A DNA stretch of 20,233 nucleotides from the NCBI GenBank assembly GCA_020200195.1, contig JAIVJE010000032.1, positions 1-20,233 of the forward strand. Direction: 5' to 3'. Below are positions 1 through 7,183 of this stretch, in pieces. Below the pieces are notes generated by a model. That model was not told the origin of the DNA, made no database searches, and saw nothing but the letters and a program-made list of their open reading frames with translations. Numbering within the stretch: the first letter of the stretch is position 1; each line of letters opens with the position of its first letter. This stretch comes from Acidobacteriota bacterium. GTDB taxonomy: Bacteria; Acidobacteriota; Vicinamibacteria; Vicinamibacterales; 2-12-FULL-66-21. The translations under genes were made by a program, and so were the position numbers.

Positions 1-417
1 CTCCCTGCCCTGCCGCCGAGCGTGTTCACTCCCCTGAAGCTTGTCGTGTTCACGGGAGACAAGGCGCGCGAGCGCGACGTGACCGTTCGGCTCGGAGAAC
101 AGGACGTCGCGGTAACTGACCGCGCGGGCGCGAGCCTGGCCAACGTTCCCTATAACACCGTGGTCGGTCTGTTTTACTCGCGATCGCCGGAGCCTCGTTG
201 GACTGGACCGACGGGGATCGTGACTCCTGTCGCCAAGGTCGACCGCGGGAGATTCGGATTCCTCAGAGGTGATCGGGACTGGCTCACGATCCGGACGCCC
301 ACCGAATTCACTGCCCTGCGTCCTGAGTCCACTCACCTCGCGCGCATCATCCAGGCGCTCGAGGCGCGGACGGGCCTCAAAGTCGTCCGCGTGACGGGAC
401 GGCCGCCCAAGGACTGA
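1..417 (+). CDS. Uncharacterised protein, C-terminal part (5' end may lie outside the window)
   Basis: The frame is open from base 1 to TGA 415-417. A GTG at 22 would give 131 residues, but the frame also reads through codons 1-21 (LPALPPS), so the true start is probably upstream. The visible part has a beta-rich pattern (KLVVFTGD, DVAVTDRAG, NTVVGLFYSRSPEPRW), then GRFGFLRGDRDWLTI and a closing helix RIIQALEARTGLKVVRV. I see no membrane segment or catalytic motif and do not recognise a named family. The stop lies only 2 bases before the proposed CTG start of the cyclase gene, which suggests a two-gene operon and translational coupling. Confidence 0.6.
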   Translation, partial: LPALPPSVFTPLKLVVFTGDKARERDVTVRLGEQDVAVTDRAGASLANVPYNTVVGLFYSRSPEPRWTGPTGIVTPVAKVDRGRFGFLRGDRDWLTIRTPTEFTALRPESTHLARIIQALEARTGLKVVRVTGRPPKD

Positions 418-422
418 CCCTG
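409..422 (+). promoter_or_regulatory. Ribosome binding site deciding a CTG start for the cyclase gene
   Basis: AAGGA at 409-413 sits six bases before CTG 420-422. The first conventional start, GTG 465, has no purine-rich site at the right distance and would cut off the first FHA strand. The site lies inside the last codons of the preceding gene, as in coupled operon genes. Confidence 0.5.
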
Positions 423-2099
423 TTCACTCTCACGTATACCGACGGCGCGGGAATCGCACGGCGTGTGGCGCTCCGAACCGGCGACACACTGATCGGTCGC
501 GCCCCGTCGTGCGACGTGGTTTTCAACGTCAACAGCGTCTCCAGGCAGCACGCCCGCATTACCGTCACCGGCGACGGTCGCTGCGTCCTGGCCGACGCCG
601 GCAGCCGGTTCGGTACGATCCTCAATGGCGCGCCGGTCGTCGGCCGCGCAGAGCTGATGGTCGGGAACGTATTTCAGTGCGGGCAGATTGCCCTGTCCAT
701 CGAGCAGGCTGTCGAAGCTGCGGACCTCCTGTCCGAGGCGCACCAGATGCTCGAGGACTCAGGAACTCTGATTCGGCGCCTCGACCCAGCCGGCGCGCGC
801 GTCGGCGCCTCAGCTTCCGACGACGTGCAGGACGAGAGCGGCGCGCCGGACGCGCGGCCCGCGATCGACAGGCGCTCGGGCACCGAGCGCCGCGTCGCGA
901 ATATGCCGTACGCGCGCACAGATCGACGATCGGGCCACGAGCGCAGGCACGCGCGGTTGCTACGGCTCCTGAGTGAAATCGGCAAAACGCTCATCTCCGT
1001 CCAGCCGCTGCCGCAGATGCTCGCCCGCGTCGTCGATCTGGTGTTCGATGTCGTGCCGGCCGAGCGGGCCTTTCTCCTCCTGCGGGATTCATCCGATCAG
1101 GCGCTGACCGCGCGCATTCTCCGGAACCGCGACGGATCGGCACCTGCGCAGCCGACGCTCAGCCGCACGGTCGTCAACAAGGTCATGCGCGAGCGGGTCG
1201 CGATGCTGGCAGCCGACGCGAGGTACGACTCGCGCCTCGACGGGGCGGGCAGCATCCAGGCCATGAACATTCGGTCCTTCATGTGCGCGCCGCTCTGGAA
1301 CCGGAACGAGGTAATCGGCGTGCTGTACGCCGACAACCCCCGAACGAAGCGCTTCCTGACGGAAGATCTGGACGTATTCACGGCGCTGGCGGCGTACGCG
1401 GCTGTAGCGATCGAGCAGGCGCGGTTGTCGGAGCAGTTACTGCAGGAGACGAAGCGCCGGGAGCGACTGCAGCGCTATCACTCGCCCGGCGTGGTCAACC
1501 GCATCCTGCACGGCGGCACCGGCACCGACGCGCCGTTCTTGATGCAGCACCGTGACGTCACGGTCATGTTCTGCGACCTCGTTTCGTTCACGACGCTCAG
1601 CGAGGCCATGGAGCCGTATCAGGTTGCCCAGGTCCTGAACCAGTTCTTCACGAAGATGGCGGACGTCATCTTCGAATACGAGGGCACGCTCGACAAATTC
1701 ATCGGCGACGCCATCCTCGCGGTTTTCGGCGCCCCCTTCGAGCAGGCGGATCACGTTGATCGCGCGGTGGAAGCCGCCATAACGATGCAGCGGGCGCTGG
1801 AGGAGATGAACCGCGAGTCCGGGGCGCGGCGGATGCAGATGCGGATCGCCGTGCACAGCGGCACGGCCATGACCGGTGATATCGGTTCGCCGAAGCGTCG
1901 CGACTTCACCGTGCTCGGCGACGTGGTGAATATCGCGTCGCGGATGGGGTCATCCATCGCGAAACCGGGTCAGATCGTGATCTCCCGCGAGACGCTCGGC
2001 CGGCTGAAGCGCAAGGTCAATGCGACCTCACTCGGGCAGGTGGGGCTTTGGGGGAAGCAGACCGAAGTCGAAGTATTCGAAGTAGTCGTTGGTCCTTAG
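420..2099 (+). CDS. FHA-GAF-class III adenylate/guanylate cyclase
   Basis: Predicted soluble signalling enzyme making cAMP from ATP. Residues are numbered from GTG 465, the first conventional start (544 aa). Residues 1-80 carry FHA motifs (IGRAPSCDVVF, SRQHARI, GSRFGTILNG). Residues 170-320 look like a GAF domain (ERAFLLLRD, MCAPLWNRNEVIGVLYADN). Residues 360-544 are the cyclase: metal Asp371 (VMFCDLVSFT) and Asp415 (DKFIGDA), ATP-selecting Lys411 and Thr482 (DFTVLGD), transition-state Asn489 and Arg493 (VVNIASR). All catalytic residues are present and K/T favours adenylate over guanylate. The first FHA strand (LTYTDGAG, RRVALRTGD) lies upstream of 465. CTG 420 extends the frame by 15 codons and has AAGGA (409-413) six bases before it, so I chose 420. 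The linker holds two copies of DRRSGxERR (135-143 and 153-161). FHA would read phosphothreonine and GAF a small ligand; both ligands are unknown. Confidence 0.9.
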   Translation: MFTLTYTDGAGIARRVALRTGDTLIGRAPSCDVVFNVNSVSRQHARITVTGDGRCVLADAGSRFGTILNGAPVVGRAELMVGNVFQCGQIALSIEQAVEAADLLSEAHQMLEDSGTLIRRLDPAGARVGASASDDVQDESGAPDARPAIDRRSGTERRVANMPYARTDRRSGHERRHARLLRLLSEIGKTLISVQPLPQMLARVVDLVFDVVPAERAFLLLRDSSDQALTARILRNRDGSAPAQPTLSRTVVNKVMRERVAMLAADARYDSRLDGAGSIQAMNIRSFMCAPLWNRNEVIGVLYADNPRTKRFLTEDLDVFTALAAYAAVAIEQARLSEQLLQETKRRERLQRYHSPGVVNRILHGGTGTDAPFLMQHRDVTVMFCDLVSFTTLSEAMEPYQVAQVLNQFFTKMADVIFEYEGTLDKFIGDAILAVFGAPFEQADHVDRAVEAAITMQRALEEMNRESGARRMQMRIAVHSGTAMTGDIGSPKRRDFTVLGDVVNIASRMGSSIAKPGQIVISRETLGRLKRKVNATSLGQVGLWGKQTEVEVFEVVVGP

Positions 2100-3793
2100 T
2101 ACCCTATCGCCCCCCCATCCTTGCGCGGATCGGATCCCCCCATGAGCACACCGGTTTTTGGGTCGATAAGGATCCCCTGGAAGCCGCCGAAAGCGCCGAT
2201 GCTGGTGATGAGCCGATGGCCGCGAGCATCCAGACCAAAGCGCGCTTCGGGAGAGATCGCGGACTCGAGCGCGAGACCTGCGGCCGAGTGGCGGAACCGT
2301 GCCGCCTCGCCGGCCTCCTGAACGTTCATGCCGAAATCGATCAGGTTCAGCAGAACCTGCACGTGCCCTTGCGGCTGCATGTCACCGCCCATGACGCCGA
2401 ACGACAACCACGGCTTTTTGTCTTTCAGCACCATCGCCGGAACGAGCGTGTGGAACGGCCTATGGCCGGCGGCGAGAAGGTTGGGATGGCCCGGCTTCAG
2501 CGAGAACAGACTGCCGCGGTTGTGCAGCACGATTCCGGTGTCCCCCGCCACGATGCCGGCGCCGAAGCTTTCGTAAATCGACTGGATGAGCGACACGACG
2601 TTCCCTTCGCGATCCGCGGCCGTGAGGTAGATCGTGTCCCCACGCGCGTCCGGGTGGTCGTCGGCGCCCGGTGCGGAGCCCGTCAGCGCCAGCGCCTTGT
2701 AGTCACGCGCCGAACGTTCCATGTTGATCTCGCGGCGGCGCTCCGCCGCATAGTCCTTGGACAGCATGCGCTCCAACGCGCGAGGTGGGACAGCGTCCGC
2801 ATCCGCCAGCCAGGCATCCCGATCCGCAAACGCGATGCGCTTGGCTTCCACCAGGAGATGGAGGTAGGCGGCAGAGTTATGCCCCAACGCGGCGACGTCG
2901 TAGCCTTCCAGGATGTTGAGCATCTCGAGCGCGACCACACCTTGCGTATTCGGCGGCAGCTCCAGCACCTCGTAGCCGCGATACGTCGTCGAGATTGGCT
3001 GGATCCAGTCGCTCCGGTGCGCGGCAAGGTCCGCCTCGGCGACAAGGCCCTTCCGGCGTTCTATGTCGGCGCCGATGTCGCGAGCGATTGCGCCGCGGTA
3101 AAAGGCGTCGCGCCCTCCCTTCACGATCAGCTCGAGCGTGGCGGCAAGACGGGGATTGCGAAACACGTCACCCGGGTTGGGTGCGTGCCCGCCCGGCAGG
3201 AATGTCGAGGCGGCCGCGGGATCGCGCGCAAGAACCCGCTCCGCCTCCTTCCACTGCGTGGCGATGATCTCGGTCACCGCGAAGCCGTCTCGCGCGTAGC
3301 CGACAGCCGGCTCGAGCGCCTTCCCAAGCGGTGTCGTGCCGTGACGCGAGAGGAGCTCGTTCCACCCATCCACCACTCCGGGCACGCTCACCGACAGCTC
3401 GCCTCGGTACGGAATCGCGTCGAGGTTGCGGCGGCGGAACTCGTCGACCGTCGCCGCGGCCGGGGCCCGGCCGCTCGCATTGAGCGCGCGCACCGTCCGT
3501 GTTTTCGCGTCGTACACGATCGCGAACAGGTCACCTCCGATACCGTTCATCGTCGGCTCGACCACGGCGAGGACGGCGGCGGCGGTGACCGCGGCATCGA
3601 TGGCGTTACCGCCCTGTTGCAGGACCCTGAGCCCCGCAGCCGACGCCAGCGGCTGGCTGGTGGCGATGATCCCGTTTCGCGCCAGCACGACGGATCGCGT
3701 CGCGCGGGGATTGGCCGCCGGTCGATCGCCGGGGCCCTGTTGCGGGTCAGGTGTGACCATCAGCAAAGCCGTGAGGAGAATGACGTGGCGCAT
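2096..3793 (-). CDS. ggt: Gamma-glutamyltransferase family protein (Ntn hydrolase)
   Basis: Predicted exported enzyme cleaving or transferring gamma-glutamyl groups from glutathione and similar peptides. It has 565 residues from ATG 3793, the normal length for an unprocessed precursor. The N-terminus MRHVILLTALLMV is a short signal peptide. The body has NGIIATSQPLAS, GGNAIDAAVTAA and the glutamate-site segment EPTMNGIGGD. The nucleophile expected after autoprocessing is Thr387 in GDTIYLTAAD; the oxyanion glycines are in VMGGDMQPQGH (468-477). A longer reading back to 3922 exists but runs into the lipoprotein gene, so ATG 3793 is preferred. It follows the lipoprotein gene by 10 bases on the same strand, likely one transcript. 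Its stop overlaps the convergent cyclase stop by 4 bases (2096-2099), leaving no room for a conventional terminator. Whether it acts on glutathione or other gamma-glutamyl compounds cannot be told. Confidence 0.93.
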   Translation of the reverse strand: MRHVILLTALLMVTPDPQQGPGDRPAANPRATRSVVLARNGIIATSQPLASAAGLRVLQQGGNAIDAAVTAAAVLAVVEPTMNGIGGDLFAIVYDAKTRTVRALNASGRAPAAATVDEFRRRNLDAIPYRGELSVSVPGVVDGWNELLSRHGTTPLGKALEPAVGYARDGFAVTEIIATQWKEAERVLARDPAAASTFLPGGHAPNPGDVFRNPRLAATLELIVKGGRDAFYRGAIARDIGADIERRKGLVAEADLAAHRSDWIQPISTTYRGYEVLELPPNTQGVVALEMLNILEGYDVAALGHNSAAYLHLLVEAKRIAFADRDAWLADADAVPPRALERMLSKDYAAERRREINMERSARDYKALALTGSAPGADDHPDARGDTIYLTAADREGNVVSLIQSIYESFGAGIVAGDTGIVLHNRGSLFSLKPGHPNLLAAGHRPFHTLVPAMVLKDKKPWLSFGVMGGDMQPQGHVQVLLNLIDFGMNVQEAGEAARFRHSAAGLALESAISPEARFGLDARGHRLITSIGAFGGFQGILIDPKTGVLMGGSDPRKDGGAIGY

Positions 3794-3803
3794 GGTGCCG
3801 TAC

Positions 3804-4442
3804 TTATTTGAGCGCGGCGAGTTTGCCCATATCGATCCTCCCCGCGAGGTCGTGCAGGACTTTCGTGTCCTCGATCTGACGTCCTTCGATTCGCACGAGG
3901 AACCGCTTGCCGACGAGCGCATTCAGCTCGCCGTCCTTCCCGGCGGCGTTCCATTTTTCCCAGCCCGGCTGGCCATTGACCGTGGTCGACTTCTCGTAGC
4001 CGTCCGACGTCTCCTTCTCGTACCCGGCCTGCAGGAACATCGCGTAGGGCGTGAGCAGCAGCTGGTTGAAGCCGGAGTCGACCATCTTCAGCTCGAGCCG
4101 GGAATCCCCTTTCGTGTATGCGACCTCCGCCTGCGAGTAGCTGAACGGGGACGACATGCGCTCTCCGATCGGCTTTGCCTTCTCCCATCCGTCGAGATCC
4201 GGAAACAGCGCCTGCATATCCCGGAAGCTGACGGGGTTGACGGGCTTGGCATCTCCGGAGCCCCCGCCGGCCATGGCTTCGAGGCCCTTGGCCATCTGCT
4301 CGAGCCCCTTGGCCGCTTCGGCAGCGCCTTTCTCGGCGGTCTGCGCGGCTTGCTGCTGCGCCTGTTCTGCCTGCTTCTCTTCCTTGCTTCCGCACGCCGC
4401 CGAGAGTGCGGCCGTCAACCCGAGTGCCACGATACGCTTCAT
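3804..4442 (-). CDS. Predicted lipoprotein with coiled-coil N-terminus
   Basis: 212 residues. MKRIVALGLTAALSAAC is a clear lipoprotein signal with the lipidated Cys at 17. Residues 20-58 are rich in Ala, Gln, Glu and Lys with heptad-like spacing (KQAEQAQQQAAQ, LEQMAKGLEAM), probably a helical stalk. After a Gly-rich hinge, residues 66-212 form a mixed domain (FRDMQALFPDLDGWEKA, FLVRIEGRQI, LHDLAGRIDMGKLAAL). I do not recognise a named family. The start is firm: GAGGGG lies about 7 bases upstream on the coding strand. It is the first gene of a pair with ggt and is divergent from the oxidoreductase gene across the repeat-filled region. Role unknown; envelope location is inferred from the signal. 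Confidence 0.85.
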   Translation of the reverse strand: MKRIVALGLTAALSAACGSKEEKQAEQAQQQAAQTAEKGAAEAAKGLEQMAKGLEAMAGGGSGDAKPVNPVSFRDMQALFPDLDGWEKAKPIGERMSSPFSYSQAEVAYTKGDSRLELKMVDSGFNQLLLTPYAMFLQAGYEKETSDGYEKSTTVNGQPGWEKWNAAGKDGELNALVGKRFLVRIEGRQIEDTKVLHDLAGRIDMGKLAALK

Positions 4443-4462
4443 CGCATCCCCCTCGAAGCGAA

Positions 4463-4468
4463 ATTGTA
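4463..4468 (-). promoter_or_regulatory. Candidate -10 element for the lipoprotein-ggt transcript
   Basis: On the minus strand TACAAT (within ATATACAATTT) lies 20 bases before the ATG at 4442, with GAGGGG between. The -35 position falls in the repeat array and shows no good TTGACA match, so this is a partial promoter call. Confidence 0.35.
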
Positions 4469-4481
4469 TATCTGATCACGA

Positions 4482-4618
4482 ACGTGCGACGTTGCAACGT
4501 GCACCGTTCAACGTGCGGTGCGACGTGCGACGTCCGATGTGCGACGTGCGGTGCGACGTGCGACGTGCCACGTCCGACGTGCGACGTGCGACGTCCGCGG
4601 TGCCAGGTGCCAGGTGCG
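4482..4618 (+). repeat. Degenerate 7-bp tandem array, unit ACGTGCG
   Basis: About 20 consecutive units, most exactly 7 bp: ACGTGCG (4482, 4511, 4523, 4544, 4556, 4577, 4584), ACGTCCG (4530, 4570, 4591), then drifting to CGGTGCC/AGGTGCC/AGGTGCG at 4598-4618. Two 5-base units (4518, 4551) and one 8-base unit (4489) interrupt the period. Each intact unit starts with the palindrome ACGT. Confidence 0.9.
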
Positions 4619-4673
4619 GGCGGCGCAGCGTCGCCGCGCCGGACGGCGGACTTCGAGGTTGCACGGGCCCGCA

Positions 4674-4757
4674 GCACGTGGCACATTGCACACCGCACGT
4701 CGAACGTCGCACCCCGCACCGGACGTTGCACGTTGAACGTTGCCACGTGGCACGTGG
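4674..4757 (-). repeat. Inverted 7-bp tandem array, unit GCACGTN
   Basis: Twelve uninterrupted heptamers (84 bases), such as GCACGTG, GCACATT, GCACGTC, GAACGTC, ACGTTGC, CACGTGG. Most read as the reverse complement of the 4482-4618 unit. A 12-base piece, CGTTCAACGTGC at 4505-4516, recurs inverted at 4728-4739, so the two arrays could pair in single-stranded DNA or RNA. Confidence 0.85.
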
Positions 4758-4772
4758 GCCCCTACCCCCGGC

Positions 4773-4778
4773 GTATAC
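4773..4778 (+). promoter_or_regulatory. Candidate -10 element for a leaderless oxidoreductase transcript
   Basis: TATACT is 8 bases before ATG 4787, so transcription would start at or next to the ATG. There is no convincing ribosome binding site (only CCAGG), which fits a leaderless message. No clear -35 is seen. Confidence 0.35.
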
Positions 4779-4786
4779 TCCCAGGT

Positions 4787-6736
4787 ATGTCGATCCGCGA
4801 CCGCGTTGCGCGTCTCGTGGCCGAATTGCCGCGGGAGCCGCAGTTTCCGACGCAGGGGTCGACGCTGCTGGTCGACCTCGAGCGGCGCGAAGTACAGCGC
4901 GGCTATACACCTCTGCACGTCGTCAAGGCGCTGCTCACCGGGCGCGGCGCGAACATGTTCTACCTGCATCGGCTCCTCGACGAATCCCTCGATCCGCTCA
5001 ACCCCGACGTGCCGCTGATCTTCGGATCCGGCATCCTGACCGGCATCGTCCCCAGTGCCGCGCGGGGGAACGCGACGTCGTGGTCCCCCGAGTCAGGCGT
5101 CATCATGGATTCGAACGCGGGCGATTACTTCCCCTCGTTCATTCGGATGAACGGCATCGACCATCTGATTCTCTACGGTCGCGCGTCAGGCTGGATGCTG
5201 ATCCGGATCCGTGACGGGCAGCTCGAGTTCCATGACGCGGCGGCGTATGCCGGCTTGGACAACATCGATCTACGCGATCGCATCCCGCAGGACTTCGGCG
5301 GTACCTGGGCTCGCGATCTGGCGATGGTCAACATCACGCGCGCCGGTGAGAACCTCGTGCTGACGAGCGCGATCATGGGAGGCCCGAAGGCCTGCTACGC
5401 CCGCGGCGGCCCCGGCGCCAAGATGGGTTCGCTCAGGGTCAAGGCGGTTCTGGTCCAAGGACAGACACGCGATTTCGAGACGGCGCAGCCGTACAAAGGC
5501 TACAACCGCACGATCGCGCAGAAGCTGCTCGACACGTCGGTCGTCAAGCACGCGCTGAAGACGATGGGGACGCCGTTCCTCTACAAACCGAGCCGCATCC
5601 TCGGCGCAATGGGGACGAAGAACAATCAGCTGACCACGTGGACGGATCAGCTCGACGCGGACCACATCACGCCGTACCGCCCCGGCATGACCGGATGCTT
5701 CCGTTGCCCGGTGAACTGCCGGCCGCTGAACCAGTTGAATGCCGACCCTGCGGACAAGTACGGCCGCGGCGACGGTCCCGAGTACGTGACGCTGGGCAAG
5801 TTCGGGCCGAATCTCGGCATCGACCGGATTGAGCCGGTCATTCGCTTGAACAACATCTGCAACGATCTTGGGCTCGACACGGCATCGACCGGTTCGTCGA
5901 TCGCCTGGGCGATGGAGCTGTTTCAGCGCGGCATCATTACGCTCGCCGATACGGGCGGTCTCGATCTGACGTGGGGAAACGCGGACATGGTCGAGCGGCT
6001 GTTGTTCATGATCTCGCGCCGCGAGGGGTTTGGTGGCGCGCTGGCCGACGGCACCGGCGCCGTCGAGAAAGGACACTACCCTGCTGAAGCGCTCAAGTAC
6101 AGGATGGCCGTCAAGGGACTGATGCAGAGCGATCCGCACGACGCACGGATTCTCAAGGCGTTTGCGCTGGGACTGGCGGTCGCCACACGCGGGATGGATC
6201 ATCTCCGCAACCGCGTCACGCTCGAGATCAACGCGAGGATCAACGACGATCCGGCGTTCAAGACGCGGCTCTACGGCGGGCCGGTGAGCGCCGCACCCGA
6301 CAGCTACGGGGAGAAAGAGCGTGCGGTGCGCGTCTGCGAAAACGTTTACGCGGTGGGTGATGCCGTGGGCATGTGCCGCTTCACCACGAAGCTGTTCAAC
6401 AGTCCGTCACTCCCCGGGCTCGAGGAGTTTGCCGCACAGATTGCGAACGTGACCGGACTGCAGTTCACGCCGGAGGCGCTCGACGGTGTCGGCCACAACA
6501 TCACGGGCGTGGAGCGGCTGATCAACCAGCGTCTGGGTGTGCGGCGGGCCGACGATACGCTGCCGCAGCGCTGGTTTGAGGAGCCCGTCCAGGTCGGCAC
6601 GTACCGGGGGCAGAAGATCGACCGCGCGGAATTCGACGCGATGCTGTCCCGGTTCTACGAAATCTCGGACCTCGATGCGGAAGGCGCGCCGCGGCCGGAG
6701 TGGCGACGCGAACTGGAAGCCACGCTCGGCGCATGA
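4787..6736 (+). CDS. Tungsten-type aldehyde ferredoxin oxidoreductase (AOR family)
   Basis: Predicted cytoplasmic tungstopterin enzyme oxidising an aldehyde to a carboxylate. It has 649 residues from ATG 4787; the frame is open further upstream only through repeat sequence. The N-terminal domain has the family opening (LLVDLERREVQRG, LLTGRGANMFYL), then PLIFGSGILTG and YARGGPGAKMGSLRVKAV (204-221), the pterin-binding glycine-rich motif. The [4Fe-4S] ligands are Cys304, Cys307 and Cys311 (CFRCPVNC) with the distant Cys530 (DAVGMCRF). GPEYVTLGKFGPNLGID and GLDTASTGSSIAWAME are also typical. It overlaps the MoaD-like gene by 4 bases (ATGA), so the pair is one unit. No ferredoxin-type electron-transfer subunit is visible nearby, unlike multi-subunit bacterial AORs. 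The substrate, and W versus Mo, cannot be read from sequence. Confidence 0.93.
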   Translation: MSIRDRVARLVAELPREPQFPTQGSTLLVDLERREVQRGYTPLHVVKALLTGRGANMFYLHRLLDESLDPLNPDVPLIFGSGILTGIVPSAARGNATSWSPESGVIMDSNAGDYFPSFIRMNGIDHLILYGRASGWMLIRIRDGQLEFHDAAAYAGLDNIDLRDRIPQDFGGTWARDLAMVNITRAGENLVLTSAIMGGPKACYARGGPGAKMGSLRVKAVLVQGQTRDFETAQPYKGYNRTIAQKLLDTSVVKHALKTMGTPFLYKPSRILGAMGTKNNQLTTWTDQLDADHITPYRPGMTGCFRCPVNCRPLNQLNADPADKYGRGDGPEYVTLGKFGPNLGIDRIEPVIRLNNICNDLGLDTASTGSSIAWAMELFQRGIITLADTGGLDLTWGNADMVERLLFMISRREGFGGALADGTGAVEKGHYPAEALKYRMAVKGLMQSDPHDARILKAFALGLAVATRGMDHLRNRVTLEINARINDDPAFKTRLYGGPVSAAPDSYGEKERAVRVCENVYAVGDAVGMCRFTTKLFNSPSLPGLEEFAAQIANVTGLQFTPEALDGVGHNITGVERLINQRLGVRRADDTLPQRWFEEPVQVGTYRGQKIDRAEFDAMLSRFYEISDLDAEGAPRPEWRRELEATLGA

Positions 6737-6984
6737 TTACCGTTCGCCTGCCCTCCACGCTGCGCGTCGGAACCGATGACACGCTCGTCGTGTCGGAACG
6801 GCCGGCGGACGTCGGCGCGCTCATCGACATTCTCGATCGACGGATCCCTGGCTTCCGCGATCAACTGGACGACTCGGTGTTCAACTTTGCCGTCAACGAT
6901 GAAATGCTACTGCACCGCGCGCACGCGCGGGAGTTGCACGACGGCGATGTAGTGGAGATCATCCCGACGATCTCGGGTGGGTGA
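6733..6984 (+). CDS. MoaD/ThiS-like sulfur carrier protein
   Basis: 83 residues, a small beta-grasp protein ending in Gly-Gly (EIIPTISGG), the tail that is adenylated and turned into a thiocarboxylate in molybdopterin synthase small subunits. ITVRLPSTLRV, NFAVNDEMLL and LHDGDVVEIIP match the family's strand pattern. The ATG overlaps the oxidoreductase stop (ATGA), so it is translationally coupled. MoaD-like genes are commonly next to bacterial tungsten AOR genes, so it most likely supplies or tunes the pterin cofactor of that enzyme. A ThiS role is less likely because no thiamine genes are near. Confidence 0.88.
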   Translation: MITVRLPSTLRVGTDDTLVVSERPADVGALIDILDRRIPGFRDQLDDSVFNFAVNDEMLLHRAHARELHDGDVVEIIPTISGG

Positions 6985-6986
6985 GC

Positions 6987-7016
6987 CGGGCACGCGACGG
7001 CCGCTTGGCGTGCCCG
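6987..7016. terminator. Strong stem-loop between two convergent genes
   Basis: CGGGCACGC (6987-6995) pairs perfectly with GCGTGCCCG (7008-7016) around a 12-base loop. It starts 2 bases after the MoaD-like stop and ends 9 bases from the microprotein stop on the other strand, so it could end or stabilise both messages. Neither side has a T-run, so it is not a textbook intrinsic terminator. Confidence 0.6.
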
Positions 7017-7025
7017 CGAACGCAA

Positions 7026-7112
7026 TTAGACGAAGACGACCGCTACGATGGCGCAGATCAGCAGGAACGCCACCAGGGCGTCGGCGTTGCTCGAGAAATT
7101 CAGGTCAAACAT
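7026..7112 (-). CDS. 28-residue single-span membrane microprotein
   Basis: ATG at 7112 (minus) opens a 28-codon frame ending TAA at 7026-7028. The product starts MFDLNFSSNADALVAF and continues LLICAIVAVVFV: a short polar head, then about 17 uninterrupted hydrophobic residues running to the C-terminus, one membrane helix. GAGAAAGGGG (7121-7130 on the minus strand) ends 8 bases before the ATG, one of the better ribosome binding sites in the window. An ECF-like promoter lies just upstream (7135-7163) and a perfect 9-bp stem-loop just downstream (6987-7016), so promoter, RBS, frame and end signal fit within about 180 bases. It is not similar to KdpF or CydX as far as I can recall. The gene is too short for routine gene calling. 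Function unknown; stress-linked membrane role is inference. Confidence 0.6.
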   Translation of the reverse strand: MFDLNFSSNADALVAFLLICAIVAVVFV

Positions 7113-7134
7113 GATGTTTACCCCTTTCTCAGAG

Positions 7135-7163
7135 TTAGACGCCCTTTGCGCTCGAAAAGTTTA
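7135..7163 (-). promoter_or_regulatory. ECF-sigma-like promoter for the microprotein
   Basis: On the minus strand TAAAC (7159-7163), 17 bases, then CGTCTAA (7135-7141). ECF sigma promoters typically read GGAAC-N16/17-CGTC; the -10 is an exact match, the -35 keeps only AAC. A GGGAAC also lies at 7177-7182 but at the wrong distance. The -10 is 22 bases before the ATG at 7112, leaving room for a short leader carrying the ribosome binding site. Confidence 0.5.
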
Positions 7164-7183
7164 GCGATCCCCCAAAGTTCCCG

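Larger units (their letters stand above)
4443..4786. other. Divergent intergenic region, mostly repeat arrays
   Basis: This 344-base gap separates the lipoprotein gene (-) from the oxidoreductase gene (+). It holds two 7-bp-period arrays in opposite orientation (4482-4618 and 4674-4757) and a 55-base GC-rich centre. Any promoters for both genes must lie within or beside the arrays. Candidates are a TACAAT -10 element for the lipoprotein (4463-4468, minus) and TATACT for the oxidoreductase (4773-4778, plus). Long open frames here encode only low-complexity Arg/His/Thr/Ser strings and are products of the repeat. Confidence 0.85.

Noticed and set aside
2048..3811. Long plus-strand frame (587 codons) opposite ggt
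   Set aside because: It is antisense to a complete gamma-glutamyltransferase with motifs intact; the frame is open because of high-GC codon use.
4482..4757. CRISPR array
   Set aside because: The units are 7 bp and contiguous, without unique spacers, and no cas gene is present.
4406..4786. Open frame extending the oxidoreductase N-terminus by 127 codons
   Set aside because: The extension is encoded by the 7-bp arrays and gives low-complexity residues; the family opening begins right after ATG 4787.
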